64,000 nucleotides of DNA from Strongyloides papillosus (lineage: Eukaryota; Nematoda; Chromadorea; Rhabditida; Strongyloididae): NCBI GenBank assembly GCA_005656395.1, contig SRSI01000068.1, positions 124,001-188,000 on the forward strand. The letters are read 5' to 3'. Position numbers and translations under genes: made by a program. The notes beneath the pieces are model-generated. The model made no database searches and was not told the origin of the DNA. It saw nothing but the letters and a program-made list of their open reading frames with translations. Of the stretch, positions 59,327 through 64,000 are shown piece by piece (position 1 is the stretch's first letter; the number at the start of each line of letters is the position of its first letter).

Positions 59327-61636
59327 CTAATCTCCATTAGTAGAATTATCTGAATCAATTTCTGAGAAATTAAGATGTTCTTCCTCATCTCCACAATTGA
59401 ATGAATCGTCATTTTCATCGGTAATCATTTCATAGTATTTACTACAAAAATTATCCCATTCTACTATGTCAACGTCAGTGTCATCCTAAAAACAAATTGC
59501 TGTAATATTAAAATTTTTTTTATCAAAACGTACACAAGATTGTGGCAACTCGCCATCCGTTAATTCTTGTTCTATAAACTTATTAATGTTTATAAAAATA
59601 TTGTAAAACTTGTGACCTATTTTACTTCTCTTAATATCGTTTAGTGTAATGTAATGATCATTAACTGGAGATATCATATCAAAGGCCTAAAAAATGTTTA
59701 AAGTTAAATGAAACTCTGTTGTAAAACATACATGACATAAGGTATCTTTCATTGATTTACAATCTGCTACACGAATCCTGACATTTCTAATAACCTCTTC
59801 GTGGAAATGCACCATCTCATCAAATGATAAACGACCGTCTCCATTAATGTCAAGAATCCTAAACCAATATTCTAATGACTTGTTTTGACGTTTATTTTCA
59901 TCAGCAAGAAGGAATAAGGTAAAATCTGAATAATCAAGGGATTCAGGTACCTCCGAATTCTTGGGATACTTCTTCAAATACTTATTAACTTTAAAAATCC
60001 TATCAATTACACGTGATGGTAAAGCTCCATCAGAATATCTTACAAAATCTTCTGGTGTAATCATCATATCATGATCCTCATCTAATTCCCAAAATTTGCA
60101 ATAGATGACATAAAAATGGATGTATGAGAAAAAATAATGTTCATCATTGATATTTTCCATTTTATCAAGTGAGCCATATACATCCAAGAAATTTGATTTT
60201 CTCAATTCTCCAGCAGTTATTTTATTTAACCATGTTCGACTGACCCTCCAGAAAATTCTTGTAATTACTGTGTCAATATAAATAGAGTGAAATATGGGAG
60301 CATTTTTAAGGACATCCAAATCACGGATTGTGTGTATGACATGACTAATGAGAGGTCTAAAGTCTTCTGCTACAAGATATTTTCTTCTTGGTGCACTGTC
60401 AGAATCAGAAGAGGCACCATCTACAAGTAATCTAATGAAAATTGATGCGTCATCAAAACATTCTGAAGTTAATTCCAACCAGTATGTTCTGAATACCTCA
60501 TAAGATACAACATCATTATCAGAAGCATCTTTGCCGAGACAACCATTTACCAGTATTCTGCTCCACATATTAGGTTTTCCTATTGCTGCACATACCTGAC
60601 CAAAATCTTTAGCTTGTATCGCCTTTTCTGGAAATCTCTTGAACACTTGCTCAATAGTATTCGACAGTTGTGTTACATCAGAATATTGAAGCGGTCGACC
60701 ATAAGGAAAGTAGAATGAAGGAATTACATTATTATCAATAGTCTCATAAGAATTATTCAAATAAGATATCTTTGAAGAAAGACTTCTAATATTCTCTTTT
60801 GATTCTTCTGCAGTACATTGAGCAATTTGTGAAAATTGTCTAACTACTGTCGCCTCATCAAATTCATCCTCCATCTTCCTGGGACTTTTTAAGAATACAT
60901 TGATTTCACTTATAATTTTACTCTCTTTAATTGACCTTGGTGATACTGGTGGTTTTGGAGAACTAGGAGTACTTGATGAATTCTGGATGTCATGTATACC
61001 ATTTCGACTCTTTTTATAACCATCTAATAAAAATATAAATTAATTATCATTATATAAAAAATAAATAACTTACTTCTCTGAGGTGTAACATTTTTATTGT
61101 CATCAAAACTGTTGTCCTTATCGTAAAGATTAAGTGATTCAATACCAACTATAGGCTCATCATTTGGATTATATTGAAAAGATGAATTTAAGTCGTTAAT
61201 ACTTTCAAAAGCCATATCTTTATTGTAGGATTGAGAGGACCTAATTTCTAGAGATTCAGCAACAACTTTTAAATTATTTAAAAAAGCCTCGATGTTCTTT
61301 CTAGAAAACTAAAAATATTGTCATCAAAAGTATTGTCATCAAAAATATAGACATACACAGAGATGCTATTTTTTTTGTAAAGGCTTTATTATCACTATAC
61401 ACTTAAAATACCTTAAAAACAATGGTTTTGTGTAAATAACAAAGTCAATGCATGTACAAGTCTTAGAGAAATACCTTATATGTGTACTAATTAATACTTA
61501 GCTTAAACTGAATTTTTTATGTATTATTAAAATAATTTTTAAAAAAAACATAATCAAAACATACCTTTAGACCTTCAGCGGAAGTTTCTAGAAGGCTTAA
61601 ATCTAACTGTCCAATTCCTCTGTTATTGGTAGACAT
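59327..61636 (-). CDS. PP2A regulatory subunit, B''/PR72 (PPP2R3) type
   Basis: Exons 61565-61636, 61074-61308, 59732-61023, 59534-59686 and 59327-59485 form a continuous 636-residue frame. The N-terminal ~140 residues are Ser/Asn-rich with a proline patch (PSSPKPPVSPRS). The core has the B'' signature blocks (IPSFYFPYGRP, then VCAAIGKPNMWSRILV, SYEVFRTYWLELT) and two EF-hands: DEDHDMMITPED with its helix, and DINGDGRLSFDE, the second a textbook Ca2+-binding loop. The C-terminal exons add GHKFYNIFININKFIEQE and an acidic tail. B'' subunits target the PP2A core enzyme in a calcium-sensitive way to cell-cycle and cytoskeletal substrates; the C. elegans B'' member RSA-1 acts in spindle assembly. 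The assignment is to the family, not to rsa-1. Confidence 0.88.
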
Positions 61637-61969
61637 TTTTTTTAGATTTCTTTATATGTAATGTAAAATACTACTGTGTTAGTGTAAGTGGAAAGTGAAA
61701 TTGCACTAAGAGAGGGACGGATTATATGCTATAATATATGGTTGTTCGTATCCTTGACAACCTTTCATGTAATTTATGAATCTATTACATCACAATTTTT
61801 TTTTACTACTATTAAAAGTAAGACATAATAGAATTTTTTTGGCAATTAGATTTTATTTACATTACTATCAAAGTGATAAAGACATTAATGAACTAAATAA
61901 CAACAATAATTTCATAATAAGCTTTTGTTTTAGTACAATTAGAGGGGTATAATAAAGTGCGGATATTAT
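61637..61969. other. Spacer between Deltex-like and PP2A B'' genes
   Basis: 333 bases between same-strand genes, containing the 3' UTR of the Deltex-like gene and the promoter of the PP2A subunit. This is somewhat long for a trans-spliced operon spacer. Confidence 0.35.
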
Positions 61970-63234
61970 TTATAGTAATTCTTCCGTAATTCCAAGATCA
62001 TTTAACTCTCTTTGAAGTCTTATAAGGTAACCAGGATCAGGATAACCAAAATTATCACCTTTTTTTGAAGTTTTGTGGTGGATTCCATTCCATACACATA
62101 CATTTTTTTTACCCGTTGTAATAGAATCAGAAACAGTAAAAATTAGTCGCATTTTAAAAGCAACTTCTAGTAATTTTAAGCACTTTACACCTTCTTCAGT
62201 ATTTGGAAGATAAGCAATTCTTGTAACACCCATATAAGGTAACCCTGGGCGGATATGTTGTTCCTAATAAAGAAAAATAAATCTATATTATTAATAATAT
62301 AACTTACATTTTGTATACCACTAGGTATTTTATACTTTATTTCTATAAAACCATTGGCATCAGGAAAACCAGGTACCCTATCTGGTACAATAGTTGATGT
62401 CATACTTCCACCAAGTGGTTGAGGACCGAATGTTGTAATATAAGTCTTCAAACACAATGGACATCTTGGTCTCATCTTAAACGCTTCATTAATACAATCT
62501 AAATGGTAAATGTGTCTACATAATTTCAGTTTAACAGCAGCTTCATTTGACTCAAAGAAATTCGATAAACATATAGCACATTTATCATCTTCTTCTAGAC
62601 TACTTCTATCAGAATCTGTAAGAGTTACCATAGCTGTTGATTCAATATTTTCCTCCCCATTACCATCATCAATTTCATCTAACTCTAATTCATCGGGAAT
62701 AACACCTTCTGTACCACCAAATGCTCTTCTGAATTTTCTCTCATATTCATTTATTGTTCTTGAACTGATATCTTTGAAATAAATTTTCTCCAAACTACCG
62801 AAATTATTAATTCGATTCAAGGCAACGAAACTGCAAATAGACCCAAATGCTATTGGAACATTTAAAGCACCAGTACCAATAGCAGTTAATGCAATGCTTT
62901 TAAAGCCTTCATCAATAGCTTTTCTAAAAACCCTCTCATAAACATCATAAAGAAAACCAACGTCACTTCCTCTAATCAAGGCAAAGATTATTTTTTTATT
63001 ATCAAGTGAAGTACCACCATCGACGACTACAACACCAGTTGAATGAGTTATCTTTTGCCTCTCCACAGCAAGTACCGCATCCAGTGAATCTCCAACCTTA
63101 CGTCTTAATGCTTTACCTGCACCGACTTTTAAATCAAGTCTTGCCGTTGTTGAAATACAGATAGCATCAACATTACTAGTGAGAATATCACCAACTTCAA
63201 AATAAATATCTACGTTTTTGAATTTGTATGACAT
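61970..63234 (-). CDS. Macrodomain-RING-Deltex (DTC) E3 ubiquitin ligase
   Basis: Exons 62308-63234 and 61970-62263 (44 nt intron, phase 0) give 406 residues. Residues ~8-170 are a macrodomain: VDAICISTTARL in place of the usual VxxIVNAAN, GAGKALRRKVG, and SIALTAIGTGALNVP. A linker of acidic residues leads to a RING finger with Cys219, Cys222, Cys239, His241, His244, Cys247, Cys258 and Cys261. It is followed directly by the Deltex C-terminal domain: GPQPLGGSM, GFIEIKYKIPSGIQ, HIRPGLPYMGVTRIAYLP, then FTVSDSITTG, WNGIHHKTS and GYPDPGYLIRLQREL. DTC domains bind NAD+/ADP-ribose and with the RING can ubiquitinate ADP-ribose or ADP-ribosylated targets; macrodomains read ADP-ribose. Both readers on one chain point to an ADP-ribosylation-guided ligase. 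It lacks the WWE domains of classical Notch-pathway Deltex. Confidence 0.9.
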
Positions 63235-63803
63235 AATTATACAAAACTACTTTTAATATTATGAAATACTATCAAAATTGGAAAACTATCTTTTAACGAT
63301 TAACAAAGAAAAAAGTATATATCAGCAATTCATTTACAGGACGTCCTTCAAAATAACCACGAGTATCTTTTTTTGCAATGATGACGTATAGGAAACAAAC
63401 GACTTATATTAGCAACCTGAGCAATTTCTTATCAAAATTCAATCTTCAATAAAGTACCAAGGAATGTTTAATTTTTAGTGGTAAATACCAACTTAGTAAA
63501 CAACAAAAGAATAAAATAAATGTTATGTGTATGTAATCAACGGAAATAGTACCGAAAAATGATGAATAAACTCGTAAAAAGGTTTTTTTTAATGCCATAA
63601 AATTTTTTTATATACATGCAGTTGACATATTTCTTATAACATCCATCTTTTATGATTAAAATGAAAGTTCCAGTGAGAGTTATATTAGCTTAATCAATAG
63701 CATGTGGACTTCCTCTATCATTTAGAATATTGTTTGTAAATCTCCTCGTCAATTTAATTTTTAAGAATTTATTTTGAATAAAATATTTATGATTTACGTA
63801 GGA
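63235..63803. promoter_or_regulatory. Divergent region, Deltex-like (-) / possible edge gene (+)
   Basis: 570 bp with no gene. A TGACGTAT word at about 63382-63389 resembles a CRE/ATF site. It ends in ATTTACGTAG, an acceptor-like sequence before the edge gene. Confidence 0.3.
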
Positions 63804-64000
63804 ATGATTCTTTCGAACATGTCAGTCCCCAAATTTGCCGATCCTAACGCAACGTACGTTTACTTCATTTTTTTATGACATTCACTATCAATTTTTTAGC
63901 ATATTATACTGAATCCTAATTTGGCATATTAAATTCTTTCCATGTATGGAGTATGAGACTTTTGAATTTTATGAGTACCATTAAAAATTGCCGAAGGCCA
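63804..64000 (+). CDS. Possible 5' end of a further gene, cut by the window edge
   Basis: After an acceptor-like GTAG at 63798-63801, an ATG at 63804 opens MILSNMSVPKFADPNAT with a second ATG at 63819. The first exon probably ends at 63853 with donor AAC|GTACGT. The nearest acceptor (63899) gives an early stop, while the next AG (63951) keeps the frame open to the window end (T MRLLNFMSTIKNCRRP). The G+C content of the first exon is raised, as in other exons here. The product is not recognisable from this much. Confidence 0.35.

Noticed and set aside
1..64000. tRNA, rRNA, snRNA, SL RNA or CRISPR loci
   Set aside because: I looked by eye for B-box (GGTTCRANNCC), snRNA and SL-RNA cores and regularly spaced direct repeats and found none convincing. 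A tRNAscan/Infernal run would settle it.

Overview
The window reads as nuclear DNA of a nematode, most likely a Strongyloides-like (clade IV) worm. This is an inference from several signs: very high A+T throughout, GT-AG introns mostly 44-100 nt long, compact genes of 1-5 exons on both strands, polypyrimidine-AG acceptors directly before several start codons (compatible with trans-splicing), and typical nematode genes (a seven-helix chemoreceptor-like gene, a TWK potassium channel, sel-1, snr-4). No rRNA, tRNA, CRISPR array or bacterial operon was seen.

Left part (1-16.4 kb): an SLC2-like sugar transporter (-), a small two-exon secreted peptide precursor (+), a 5.2 kb gene-free block, an SLC16 monocarboxylate-type transporter (+) and a LAMMER/CLK kinase (+). 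Middle (16.9-31.6 kb) is gene-dense: sel-1 (-), SmD2/snr-4 (-), a divergent G-protein alpha subunit (+), a bZIP factor (+), a C12orf4/FERRY3-family protein (-) sharing a 191 bp promoter with tryptophanyl-tRNA synthetase (+), a SOX/MATA-like HMG-box factor (+), a chemoreceptor-like 7TM protein (-) and a six-finger zinc-finger protein (-).

33.6-52.4 kb is sparser, with long A+T-rich gaps: a TWK channel (-), a three-finger zinc-finger protein with an EH1-like motif (-), a 67-residue charged protein (-), a mucin-like membrane protein (+), a PLD3/4-family phospholipase D-like protein (-) with several candidate distal first exons, and an AT-hook protein (-). Right part (52.4-64 kb): a 69-residue, probably mitochondrial protein split by an intron (+), a ~1.5 kb element with ~170 bp terminal inverted repeats (54380-55885), a CNPPD1-type cyclin-fold protein (+), an uncharacterised 160-residue protein (-), a PP2A B''-type regulatory subunit (-), a macrodomain-RING-Deltex ubiquitin ligase (-), and possibly the first exon of a further gene at the edge (+).

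The genes do not form one pathway. Grouping is limited to shared promoters (C12orf4-like/wars-1; AT-hook/mitochondrial protein; Deltex-like/edge gene) and convergent pairs. The points most worth following are the macrodomain-RING-DTC fusion, the long-inverted-repeat element, the candidate alternative first exons of the PLD gene, the small split mitochondrial-type gene and the peptide precursor. All exon models were assembled by eye from frames and splice consensus, and homology calls rest on recognised motifs, not on database searches.
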